A stretch of 64,000 nt of DNA, from NCBI RefSeq assembly GCF_905220365.1, contig NC_061135.1, positions 12,119,501-12,183,500 on the forward strand. The letters run 5' to 3'. Shown in pieces: positions 36,781-48,413 of this stretch. The notes beneath the pieces were generated by a model. It had not been told where the DNA came from, did not search any database, and worked only from the letters and a program-made list of their open reading frames with translations. Numbering within the stretch: the first letter of the stretch is position 1; every line of letters begins with the position of its first letter. The position numbers were made by a program, and so were the translations under genes. Source of the DNA: Vanessa cardui. Its lineage: Eukaryota > Arthropoda > Insecta > Lepidoptera > Nymphalidae.

Positions 36781-38007
36781 TATTAACGACTTAAAAACTT
36801 CTATATTATCAGTGTTGCCGACATCACATTAGAAGCTTCTAAAATGATCAGTGTTGCTTTACTATAGTGTACATGTATTTATTATGTACAAAAACCTTTC
36901 TCTCGAATCACTCTATCCATTAAAAAAAATGCATCAAAATCCATTACGTAATTTTAAAGTACTGAGAAAGCGACTTCGTTTTATACTACGTAGTGATAGA
37001 GGAGTCTAATTATTTATCGGGATTAACATGTTTAATTTGTTTTCGCCTATTAAACAAATTTGACCCTTAATACGTCACTAATAAGGATAAGCCGTGATTA
37101 TAAGTTTCATGCCTTCCTTTGCTTCAGCCAATTAGCGCGTTTCAGACTACTTCCAATTGGTGACAAGCTTGATGGTCGTACATAATCGGTTATCGCATAT
37201 AACTGAAAAAATTAAATTAGTATAATATTAATATAATTAATAAAACAGAGGTGTCTGTTTGTAATATTAAAATAACTTCATACTTAATGCATTTGTACAT
37301 ACCAACTGTCTATCTGTCTGTTTGTTCCAGCTAATCTCTGGCTAATACAGTTAGACCGATTTTGATGGAACTTTTACTGGCAGATTTACTTTAGCTACAT
37401 ATATAACTTTTTTAATAAATTTAAATGTCTATGAAGTATTAACACAGCTCAAATAAAATAAAACAAGCTGTTTGGCGGTAGAATATTGAGTGATTATAAA
37501 CCCTAGGTAAATTCCGACGGTAGCTTATTTCGACCACAATAGCCTTTTTCGATTTCAGCTACGTTAGCCATTCTCATTAAAGCATTTTAAATTAACATGT
37601 TTATTTTTAATATTACAGTTATTAGTTACGGGATATTTAACATGTTTTTTTATTTAATTATTATGTAATAATCATTAAATCATCCTATTTTAAGACACAT
37701 ACGGAACTGCATATATATTATAGTGCACATGTTTGTGTGTAAACACATATGTCGAAACACATATCATCTTCTTCCTCACTCCTCAATAAATCTAATAGGA
37801 GAGAAAGAGATGAACAAAGGTTTAACACTGTCAATTCAGCTCTGCTGCTTCTTAGATTTTATCGGTAGAACTCAATATTCTTACCGATTTCATAAGCTAG
37901 CCACTAAGCTAACGAATCAATTGAAAATAAAAAACGGATCGGAACTATCGTTCATTGGTAATAGAGTTGGAATCTTAAAAATGGTCTTTTGAAAATCAAA
38001 AATGAAT

Positions 38008-38240
38008 ATTAAAATATACTTTATTCAAGTAGACTTTACAAGCACTTTTGAATGGTAATTTAACAACTATAGCAAGTGAAGCTACGGTTCGGAAAGTAGA
38101 TCCTACGGAGAACCGGTAAAAACTCAGTAGTTACTCTTTTTCAATATTTAAAAATACAGTCATGTTAGTTTATGACAGTTTTATATGAATGCAATCCTGC
38201 CTGTAAGTCAACAAGTATTAATTCCACTTTTTCATCGTCT
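38008..38240 (+). repeat. Repeat C copy
   Basis: 'aaaatatactttattcaagt', 'acaagcacttttgaatgg', 'gagaaccggtaaaaactcag' and 'aatacagtcatgttagttta'. Contains one of the candidate DM-4 start exons (38189-38202). Confidence 0.7.
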
Positions 38241-38300
38241 GCATTATTTTGTTTTTAACAATGTGCCTTCTTTACCAATGTATTTTTTACGAGTGTTAAG

Positions 38301-38493
38301 CGAGATGGCCCAGTGGTTAGATAGAACGCGTACATCTTAGTTCTAATTTCATAGAAAATCTGCCACATGTGTATTCCACCTAACCGCATTGGAACAGCGT
38401 GGTGGAATGTGTTGCAAATCTTCTCCTCAAAGGGAGAGGAGGCCTTTAGCCTAGCAGTGGGAATTTACAGGCTGTTGTTGTTATTGTTGTTGT
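38301..38493 (+). repeat. Repeat B SINE, shortened
   Basis: tRNA-like head 'cgagatggcccagtggttag', internal deletion, then 'ccgcattggaacagcgtggt' and a tail ending in (GTT)n. Confidence 0.75.
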
Positions 38494-39330
38494 ATTTTTG
38501 AAACTTCAATTAATTGTTATTTAATATGAATATTAATAAAATATCTGTATCATTTCATAGATGTACGCACATAGAAAGAGCAGCTTAACAAATTTGCTAT
38601 CCCAATAAACCTATGACGAACGTTAACCGTAATATAGATGTTTACGCTAAGCTCACATTAGCATCACATATCTTCCACCACCACTCCAAAATCAAAATTA
38701 ACCTTATTACTTTAACATTAAAATTCAATTTCGAATAGAGGAAAATAATAATGGCTCAGTTTTTAGTTCGTTTGAAATATACTGTTATATTCTTGAACAT
38801 ATACGATGTTAATACCAAGTCGGATAGTCGTTTAAGAAATTAGCAAGATTGTATTGATTGGAGCTATGTGGAATCGAAAATTGATTATGTACGTATAACT
38901 TAACATTATCAGCCTTGTTGTAAAGTATCAAGACTATCAGACTATAAAATAAAAGGCAGGTGCTCCACCACCTCGCGGAACATAAAAGTGAAGCAGAAAA
39001 AGCGAATACAAATCCTCGTTAATCTTTCTGTAAATTCAAGCGCTTCTAAAGCGTTGTCACCTTAACTATTAATATTTTTTTGTATTTGCATTTGTTGCTC
39101 TATCACGCTACGCCCGCTCCATCTGCCTTTTAATTTATGGTAAACATATTTATCTCTTTCTGTTGTCATTGATTAGACATTAGCAAGAGAAAGATACGGC
39201 ATCAATTATTTAAATACCTGCTTAAAACTTATAAATCAAGCTATATGTTAATACAACTCATATAACACTAAGCGTATCATTACTGAATACGAATTAACAG
39301 TCAAAAGTTACCAACATTTTCTTTTTTTAG

Positions 39331-39424
39331 GATCTTCGTACTTCAAGTAGCACTTAATACACGAACAACAGCAGTAAAAAGGCAAAGAAGGTATCTATTA
39401 TTCACGCCAAGCACACAATGGGGA
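39331..39424 (+). CDS. DM-4 exon with signal-peptide core and LLFTP motif
   Basis: Acceptor CTTTTTTTAG, donor GGA|GTAAGT. Frame is fixed by RQRRYLLFTPSTQWG. The first base completes a codon from an upstream exon. Confidence 0.82.
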
Positions 39425-42400
39425 GTAAGTATATTAACTCTATATTATATACGTTTAGAATGTAGTCATTTTAATCTTTAAATACTTTATAGAATACGGC
39501 AACACTGAAAACGGTTTATTTTTACCTTTGCCTGTTTATAGAATGTCTTTAAAAAATTAGAACGGTTTGTGACCACGTTTAAATTACGTTTAAAAAGAAT
39601 GGAATGGCTTAATTTTATAAAAAAAAATTGATGTATTAAAATTATAATATAATTACTATTTATTTGTTTTTATGGCAAACGTTTAGATTAAATAATAATG
39701 ATTTTAAACAGAATTATGAATCAACATAAAAAAACAAACAACTACTTAAGACTTTATTAAAACGCAGCTATTCACATCAATATATCCGCAAGAAGGATAA
39801 AAGTTAGAAAATGCCGACAGGATCGAAGACTTTTTGTAAATGCACTGATTTCTATAGTATACTTTCGAAATTGTCATATTTCTAACTAGCATAATTATCA
39901 AGAGGCTAGTGACCATAGTCAATATTAAAAGCTGTAGACGTACTGTTCGTGGTAGAAATATAATAGATACAAATTCTTACTAATCTGATAGCCATACTAT
40001 CAGAAATACTTACCTGACTATAAGACAATTATTATTTAAACACGTGAGCCAGTGTAACTACAGGCGCAAGGGACATTACATCTTAGTTCCCAATGTTGGT
40101 GGCACATTGACGATGTAAGGAATAGTTAATATTTCTTACAGCGTCTTTGTCTATGGGATGGTGACCACATCAAGTGGCCCGGCCCATATGCTCGTCCGCC
40201 AACCTATACCATAAAAAAAAAACCAAAAGCCGTGTATATCACGGCTGTGCCCTCACGCTATTATTGGCACAACCATAATGATCCACAGTCTTAAAAACTA
40301 GCTACTGTAAAAAACACATTTAAAACTAATACACACTAAAACCCAGCTACGAATAAACGCACAGTATGAATTCCGATGAATATGAATTAATATTCCCGCG
40401 TAGTTCGTGGGAGGCCGTGAGCGATGGCTCATATGTTTGAATACAAAGCAGAAGTACACGTGTGAAGATTTTCAGTGCGCTTCTGTGGGTTGACAACTTA
40501 ATACTTCTGACATTATCAACCTGTCAGCCGCACCGAGACGAGATGGTCCAGTGGCTGAAATGTGTTATGTAGTATTAACAGGCGTAGTGGGTTTAAATCC
40601 AAACCGATACCTCAAAACTCAGTGGAGTTTTAATGTAATTTTGTGTGAAAATTATTCATCTGTCATGATCGTGGAATGAAACATAGCACTGAACTAGAGA
40701 TAACTTTTTTCCTTTATTATATTTATAAGCGTTTTATTAAAATACTAAATCCTGTTAATAGATATGCATAGGTTAGGCAGCTTGTCGAATGGACAAACTC
40801 AGGCCATACTGGTATTTTTTAAAAATATCAACCAAGCATTATAGATCCAATGCACAACAAATATTGGGAACTAAGATGTTATGTAACTTATGTTGATAAT
40901 GGACACTGCCTCACTCACGCTTTCACCCAAATCAAAATATGCTAAGCATTGTTATTTGGCAGAAGAACATGTAACAGTTGTTGGTATCTACCCAAAAGTG
41001 CTTGAAAGAAACCCAGCATGTAAATTAAAAAATAAAACATTCGAATTTCAAAAATCCGAATTTTTAAAACAATTTCAATGTTTTACGACAAATTATATCA
41101 CGAAAGTAGCAACGTTAACAGATTAAACGTTATTCGAACCCTTTTAGATCTTCGTTGATTCTTCGTATATTCGATATATTCCGGTCGGAAGCAGGATTTC
41201 ATTTGGCAAGTTACCAAATGCATCTCACAACTTAGAAAATTATGTTGACATCTATATAAAATACATAATACCGAACAGTAGCTATAATATATAAGCAAAT
41301 ATATGCATAGATCATGGCATGATATATTTGAGCCATAACGGTGCAGTGGTTACAAGATGCCAATCTTAACCAATGATTCTGAGTTCAAATCCGGAAAAAC
41401 CCATTAATGAATTCATAAAATTAATTTTGTATTTATAATCTATACTATCAGTACTAATATTATGTGTCCGTTTGTCACTCTTTCACGACTAAACCAATGA
41501 ACCAAATTTGATTAAATTTTGTGTAAAGAAAATTTGAACTCCAAGACAGGACAAGGATTAAATTTTGTATGAAACAAACTAGAACTCCAAGAAAGAACAA
41601 TGGCTACTTTTTTATTTTACATGTGATAACCAACCTCTAAAACGCGAACGAAACCGTAGGCGACAACTAGTTCGATCTAAAAGTACCTATAGTTTATAAT
41701 AATCTGCTACAAGTATCCCACACCCGCATGGGAGCAGCGTATTCACCTATTAAGCTGGAAATCTTCTCCTTAAAGGAGAGAGGAAACCTTTATCCAGCTG
41801 TGGAACGTTAGCAGACTGTTACTTTATATATCTCTCCGGTCGAGTGGTGTGTACACCAGCCATTTTCATGGGTACGCCACTCTGAGTTCCCGGGTTCGTT
41901 TGACGGCCAAGTCGATGTAGAAGGTTTATTAGTTTTCTATGTTGTCTTGCGTCTGGGTGTTTGTGGTACCTTTGTTACTTCTGATTTTCCATAACACAAA
42001 TGCTTTAGCTTTTGGGATCAGACTAATGTATGTGATGTTGTCCAATATATATATATTTATATATTATATGTTTATGTTCACTCACGAAGGCTCACCCCTC
42101 CACGTCAAATGATTATCGGCATGCATTAGTTTGAGTGAGTGACGCTTGTGCTTACAAGATGTCTGTGTACGTGAGACGACTAAAAGATTTGTCTGATTGT
42201 ATTCATTTCGTGGCAAAAAAAAAGATTATATTATTAAAACATCTATAATAACAAGTGATAATACTGGCTGTTTAGACAGTGAGAAATTAAACAATGCATT
42301 GTCTTTTGAATTTCGAATGTCGAATCAATTTTGACAGAAAAAGAAAAATATGCATTAAACTAAGCGCCCAGCCTCATTTAAATCCTGGCTTCACCACTGG

Positions 42401-45400
42401 AACTGTTTAAGGTTTTTTGTGAGCCATGGAAGTTTACACATTACCAACGCATCAAAGCGCCAAAACTTCCGAATTTCATAATTATATGCCAGGCCAACTG
42501 GGCATTTTGGAATTGATTATTGATTTGCAATTTTTTATGGTGGTAAGTGGTCACCATCACCCAAAGACAATGACGCTGTAAGAAATATTAACTATTCCTT
42601 AAATCGTCAATGTGCCACCAACCTTGGGAACTAAGATGTTATGAACTTAAAATATTGATACGAAATGGACATCTTATCTTAGTATAATGAGTTGTATTAT
42701 GTGTGATTTCGTGATATACTTTCTGTACACCATCGATAATAGACCACTTTATATGTACACGAAACTAAATCAATGTTATGAACGAGCGATCTTGGATCCA
42801 TCAGTTTCACCCTTGGGTATTGATATTATATATGCATTTTAACGGTTTTATTTTAATTTAACTAAAGAATGAAATCTAAATTTTTCTTAGGTATTCGCAA
42901 CTGTGTCTGTTCCACTACCAGGTGACACATTAGTAAGCGTCGCTTGGTTTTTCGAAGCGAATTACTACAACGTGGACAATGCAACCTATTTTGAACCATT
43001 GCTTGGTGACATTGGCGTAAGTATTACACCAAAAGTGAAATTAAACTCAAAATCTATCATCATCATCATCTTCATCATCATCAGCCCGTACCCATCCACT
43101 GCTGGACATAGGCCTCTCCAAGTGCACGCCACTGTGGTCTTTCTCCTGCTACTCTAATCTATATCTATACTAATATTATAAATGCCAGACTATTTATGTC
43201 TCTCTGAATGAATATGATGCCTTGTTGTTACCACGTCTAAACCACTTAACCAAAATTGATTATAGTATATGAAGCTGCTACCCCGTGGATGCATTTGGAC
43301 TACTTTTTCATGCCTTATACTTATTCCCCTTACACGCGGGTGAAATTTCAGACTAAAATTAGTTCAAAATATGTATTACACTTGTTCATTGATAACCAAA
43401 AATAAACAGTTCAGAAAGAAAAAACTCATAAGAGTACCTCAACGTTCTTATTTTTTCCAGTTATTTTTATTCGACAGTGAATCAAAATCTATAAAGCCGT
43501 TATAAGGAATAGAATTATGAACAAACGCACACCTGATATTTATGTGTAAAGATGTGTAAACATGTGTTTTTGACATAATTCGTTTATAGACGTTCCATTT
43601 TTTTGGAATAATTTACGGCCGTTATGTCTTCTTGGGAAAACTTTTGCACGTGGTACTTACGAACTCGATTGATGGTTGCTTTTAACGAAAAACCCCTTGG
43701 AAGGCTCTTAATATACCAACGGGTTAAAATGCTGGCTATATGATACTTCGCCAGGACTTTGTACATTGTATATGTATTTAATAAGTAACAATTTTGGTTA
43801 TGGGTCCCTTACAAATATATGTCAAATAGAACTAATTCCAATTTATTATCATAGTTTTGTGTAAAGTATTTAAAATTACATAATTACCTGTGACATAATA
43901 AAAAATCTATTTGATATAAGGCTAATGACACACCATAAAATTATACTACACGAATTATGAATACGATTATATTCATATGATTAATAAGTGTTAAAAAATT
44001 CAAGCCCTGATTTAAACAGTGTGGTTTATCCCTTATAAAATACATGTAAATGAAAATGTCTGGTCTTGTTTTAAATTCAATTATTTACCGTAATGATAGG
44101 GCCAGAGTTATCCACTAATTGAGTCCATCGTTGTTAATTTGGCAAAACCGTGACAATCCGGTTGTAATGAATTGTAATGATGACAGTTACATCGGCCGGC
44201 CATTGGCCGCTCCTGCATTTCAAATTATCTATATTTTTATTTTACAATATGTATGTAATCATCGAGAAATCCGTTTGTATGACATATTGTATCGAATCGA
44301 TATCGAAGTGTATTAGTATATGAAACACACTCATAAAGTAGAAGACAGCGACGGCAATACTTGACGGCGTTAGTACATCTGGTACCGTTTGCCGTGACGG
44401 CATATTATCTTAAAAAAAGACTTAAGAAAACACTATTTAAATTCATCTGAATTTGTTTAAGTGTTTTAGTTTCATTCGATCAGATGAAATCAAAATATAT
44501 TTTACTCTCACGACAAATTGTAATAATAGAAGTATAGTTATTATACTTTTTAATTGTCAATATACAAATCGATGTTATACGAGGTTAATAATTTGCAGGC
44601 GCCAACTCTCCGTCATCTAAGGAAATCCAGAGACAACAACCAATTTTTAACTCGAAGGAGTTTGTATATATTTATTGAGGATATGCTAGAAAGGTAACAA
44701 AAGAAATATGTATTAATTTTAATTAGTATTGTACTTACCTAACTTATGGCATATGTTATTAGTGTTATTACATTATTATTGATGGCTTTCTGACCAATTG
44801 AAATTAGCTTTGTATTGTTGAATTGCGGTTTTAAAGGAGAATGAGCATAGTGTTGTACACACAAGTATAAGTGGTAGTGTGACACAAACCACAGAGCATC
44901 TTAGTTCACTAGGTTGGGGGAGTATTGCCGAGTTAATAAATGCTGACTATTTCTTACACTTAATGACTATTTACTAGAACGAAACAGGGCTTGAACCTAA
45001 AACCTCGGGATCTGCAGCTAATGTTCTGGCCAATAGTAACAAGTCTAAACTATATATGAAATAACCAATTAACGCCATCTCCTGATACTATGCTAAAACG
45101 AGCATCAAATATTTTCAAGGCATATTGAATTTAAACGTATATACCAGCATATACGTATAATTATATAACAAAATAAGAAATATTTCCAAATTCCCAAGAA
45201 TTTATCTTTCCTATATTTTAAGTCATAATTTAAGGTTAAACTTAAGCTAATAAAGAGAGGGTACATGCCAGCTTCCTAATCCAGTAATTCTACTGCCGAA
45301 CACGACCCACTGAACATCTCAAATAAATTACTAGCTAGCGCCAGATACATACGTAATGATAAAATACTGCGATTTGAGATACTTCTACACACCTTTATTG

Positions 45401-47819
45401 AGTGCTGGGCACTCTTTAATAGTCTTTTGAAATTTTCTTTAATTACATTGCTATTATGAATGTTTTCATTAACTTTGTTGATTTTATTATATCTCTATAG
45501 AATTTTTTTATGGTATAGGTTGGTGGACGAGCATATGGGTCACCTGATGGTAAGTGGTCACCATCACCCATAGTCAATGACGCTGTAAGAAATATTAACT
45601 ATTCTTTACATCGTCAATGTGCCACCAATCTTGAGAACTAAGATGTTATATCCCTTGTGCCTGTAGTTACACTGGCTCACTCACCCTTCAAACCGGAACA
45701 CAACAATACTGAGTACTGTTATTTGGCGGATAGAATAACTGATGAGTGGGTGGTACCTACCCAGACAGGCTTGCACAAAGCCCTTCCACCAAGTGGATAT
45801 ATGTACTATTTTATCGATTTAATTATTTAAATACAATTCCATAAGCACATTTACTTTTTTCAACGTTTCATCATAATTATATTTATTACATAGTATAAAA
45901 CAAAGTTGAGTACCCGCTGTCCGTCCTTATGTACTTATGCATAGTTCTTTAAAATTACGCAACGGATATTGATGCGTTTTTTTAATAGATAGAGTGATTC
46001 AATAGGACGGTTTTTGTAATACGTGGACAATTTAGCAAAGAAGCACTGATAATTTTAGATGTTTCTAATAAATAAATTCTATGGAATATTTATTATCAGT
46101 ATTGCATCCATGCGAAGCCGGGCTGAGTCACTAGTTTACATTTATTTGATTTGCTTATCAATGTAAATTTCATGTAAGAGTCGAGAAGTCTAAATACTTA
46201 GAATGAGTTTTTTTAATGATTCTAAGATAATCGATAACAAACACATCAATAACTCGTGGGGAGTGTGTTTGAAGGTTTTCCCAACTTAATCTGAATAATA
46301 TGATGGCATTGAAGAAATAAATCCAGCCTTATTCTCTCTCTTAAAAGCTCAACAATTTTATTAGGGCATAAAATTAAGACACATAAATTCGATTAAAATC
46401 CAATTATCTTAATGATCCTTCTTAAGATCTCGAAACTCAATGTATTTTAAACTCAACACTACATTAATGATTTAAAGACAATGAAAAACGCTCTTATAAA
46501 GACGATTCCTTGATTTTTACGTTTATTTTTCAGACACGGTTACCCGAGGCTATGCTTACTCAGGACCATTTGTGAGAGCTCTTCGCAGTTCCTGCATAAC
46601 GGCGTCCTGGGCGATTTACTCCATCTTATTCTTACGTGAGTCACTTTAAGATAAGTTACTTATAAATACTCGGATTCGTTGTCTGGTAAACATCAGTCTA
46701 TATGTTAATGTTCTTCTAAATTTTACTTATCTTAAGTAGACATTTAATGTCAAAAAAATGGTTTACTATCTTATGCAATAAAATTTTTATAGACCTGTAT
46801 AACACAATACGCCATTAAACGAGTATTTCGAATTATATTTTTTTTATATTTAAATAAGCATAGTGCAATAGAAGTTAGTAAAATTTATTTCACGCTCGAT
46901 AAGGAATGCAAACATCGTGAGAGACTTTGCGTGCTATGGAGATAAAGTTGCCAGAAGTGTATCGATATCCAATGTACAATATAAGAATGAAAAATTGGAA
47001 CAGCGTGGTTAAATAAACTGCAAATCCGCTCCACGAGAGAGATTCCTTTGACCAGCAATGAAACATTATATTATACTAATTACTAGAACTAACATTCAAA
47101 TTATCATGAAATATTCTAATATGGACGAACCCGAATGAAACTAAGTCCATTCCAAAACCAATCAAACATTGGTGCAACGGTTTTAGCTCATTAAACTCCG
47201 ACCCCATAGTGTTGACATTGCAAAATTTAAACGATTCAGAGATTTACGGTCTATATAATAAACTTGAAAATTCCAAACCACTGGTGGAATATTTCATATT
47301 AGGAAAGTAATATCAGGACATGTGGTGACTGTGAAGCATTGCGGCGCAGATGAAATCTAATAAATGTACCAGATATTTAAGGGGATGTGAGAAATCTAGA
47401 TACCTCTGAATAGTACGTCGTCTGTTTTCCGAAAGAAATTTATATAGTCGAATTTTATTCTTCTCAAAGCTAAAAGACTTTGTCTTCTCAAATTTTGCCT
47501 TCTTCGTTTTACAAATACGGGTTACTAAATTCGTTTCCTCAAAATGAATTGTTAGTTTGTTTGTTTTCAATTACATTTGTGCTTAGTATACGGGCGCTTC
47601 GCTTTTGATGTACCCATTTAGAAGAAAAAAAAAACGCTGAGTTTTCAATTCCTTTATAATGATTGGTTTGTTTTTTTAAGGCCTTCAACATCCATATCAG
47701 AAGACGATGTCGACGATTCGTACTACGAGGCGGAATACTGGGGCCTGGAGGATAAATGTGAGGACTACATAAATATCTGTCCAATCAATCCAATAGAGAG
47801 AATTTCAATGGTATTATAA
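39331..47819 (+). CDS. DM-4: secreted DM4/DM12-domain protein (5' exon unresolved)
   Basis: Five exons are firm: 39331-39424, 42891-43016, 44599-44693, 46534-46635 and 47681-47819, GT-AG, phases 0, 0, 2, 2. The first begins in phase 2 with no ATG, so an upstream start exon is needed (as in DM-1 and DM-5). Visible order: hydrophobic IFVLQVAL, furin-type RQRR, YLLFTPSTQWG; then VFATVSVPLPGDTLVSVAW; then the basic APTLRHLRKSRD and LTRRSLYIFIEDMLE; then HGYPRLCLLRTICESS with GVLGDLLHLILTPS; then YYEAEYWGLEDKCEDYINIC and a short tail. The four domain cysteines are present. CEAA is CESS. The middle segment is split by an intron also found in DM-5. No stop or frameshift is seen. Confidence 0.85.
40044..40220 (+). 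repeat. Repeat A, 5'-truncated copy
   Basis: From 'gtgagccagtgtaactacag' to 'ctcgtccgccaacctatacc' plus an A tail. In a DM-4 intron. Confidence 0.75.
40862..41002 (-). repeat. Diverged repeat A fragment
   Basis: 'attgggaactaagatgttat', 'cctcactcacgctttcaccc' and 'attgttatttggcaga'. The 78-aa ORF here is repeat-derived. Confidence 0.55.
41450..41672. repeat. Degenerate dispersed repeat
   Basis: 'tactaatattatgtgtccg', 'accaaatttgattaaattt' and 'cgtaggcgacaactag' resemble a common insect non-coding element; a relative is at 43180-43370. Confidence 0.35.
41836..42045 (+). repeat. Repeat F SINE
   Basis: tRNA-like head 'ccggtcgagtggtgtgtaca' and 'cccgggttcg', then 'agttttctatgttgtcttgc' and an AT-dinucleotide tail at about 42050-42070. 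Confidence 0.7.
42532..42643 (-). repeat. Repeat A 3' fragment
   Basis: 'ggtaagtggtcaccatcacc' to 'gggaactaagatgttatg'. Confidence 0.65.
42891..43016 (+). CDS. DM-4 middle-segment exon
   Basis: Acceptor TTTCTTAG, donor GGC|GTAAGT, 42 codons in phase 0. Encodes VFATVSVPLPGDTL, a sequon NAT and FEPLLGDIG. Confidence 0.88.
43056..43158 (+). repeat. (ATC)n-headed LINE 3'-end-like repeat
   Basis: ATC microsatellite (43056-43083), then 'agcccgtacccatccactgc' and 'tggacataggcctctccaag', which I recognise as a common lepidopteran retroelement end. Starts 40 nt after the DM-4 exon. Confidence 0.55.
44599..44693 (+). CDS. DM-4 exon with basic site and domain start
   Basis: Acceptor ATTTGCAG, donor AG|GTAACA. 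Encodes APTLRHLRKSRDNNQ, LTRRSLYIFIEDMLE. Confidence 0.87.
45504..45790 (-). repeat. Repeat A, full-length copy
   Basis: Minus strand from 'ggtggaagggctttgtgcaa' to 'tatgctcgtccaccaacc'. In a DM-4 intron. Confidence 0.8.
46080..46137 (-). repeat. Repeat G fragment
   Basis: 'tatcagtattgcatccatgc' and 'gaagccgggctgagtcacta', the reverse of 36718-36780. Confidence 0.5.
46534..46635 (+). CDS. DM-4 exon, DM4/DM12 core
   Basis: Acceptor ATTTTTCAG, donor AC|GTGAGT. Encodes HGYPRLCLLRTICESSSQ and GVLGDLLHLIL. Confidence 0.92.
47681..47819 (+). CDS. DM-4 C-terminal exon
   Basis: Acceptor TTTTTTTAAG. Encodes PSTSISEDDVDDSYYEAEYW, KCEDYINIC and INPIERISMVL, stop TAA. Confidence 0.92.
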
Positions 47820-47823
47820 TAAA
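47818..47823 (+). promoter_or_regulatory. Poly(A) signal AATAAA overlapping the DM-4 stop
   Basis: AATAAA begins with the last two bases of the TAA stop. Confidence 0.45.
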
Positions 47824-48195
47824 TGTTTTTTTTTATAACTGATCTTTCATTAAACCACGAGAATGGCAGCGCAATTAAATTGACAATATGTACCTCGTAC
47901 CTCATGAACTTAAATTATGACATCACGACTACAACACGGAAACAGTTTTATTACTTGGATTGGCATGGCATCAAATTGGCAAATACTATATGACGCATTC
48001 ATTGAATTCATTGAATCGTTAATATACATCAGTACCGATCGTTTCTGAGTTACTTAAATCATAAAAATATTTTTTTAAGTTTTTAGATCACACCTTACAA
48101 ATATAAAAATGTATATAGGAACACTTTTGAAAGATGCCCCAAGATAATGTTACCATTATAACCTGAAATTTAATTTTAAAACGACATGCCAGTAC

Positions 48196-48413
48196 TTTTT
48201 TATGCTATAGGTTGGCGGACGAGCATATGGGCCATCTGATGGTAAGTGGTCACCATCACCCATAGACAATGAAGTCGTGAGAAATATTAACTATTCCTAA
48301 CATCGTCAATGTGCCACCAACCTTGGGAACTAAGATGTTAATATGTCCCTTGTAGTTACACTTCACAGTACAACTGATGAGTGGGTGGTATCTACCCAGA
48401 CGGGCTTGCACAA
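48196..48413 (-). repeat. Repeat A copy, internally deleted
   Basis: 'tataggttggcggacgagca' at the left and 'cagacgggcttgcacaaa' at the right; the middle 'tgagtgagccagtg' block is lost. Confidence 0.75.

Larger units (their letters stand above)
33854..39330. other. Divergent region between DM-3 and DM-4
   Basis: Must contain the promoters of both genes and the unidentified DM-4 first exon. Repeats: repeat C at 35887-36130 and 38008-38240, repeat G at 36718-36780, repeat B at 38301-38493. No other exon is supported. Confidence 0.6.
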
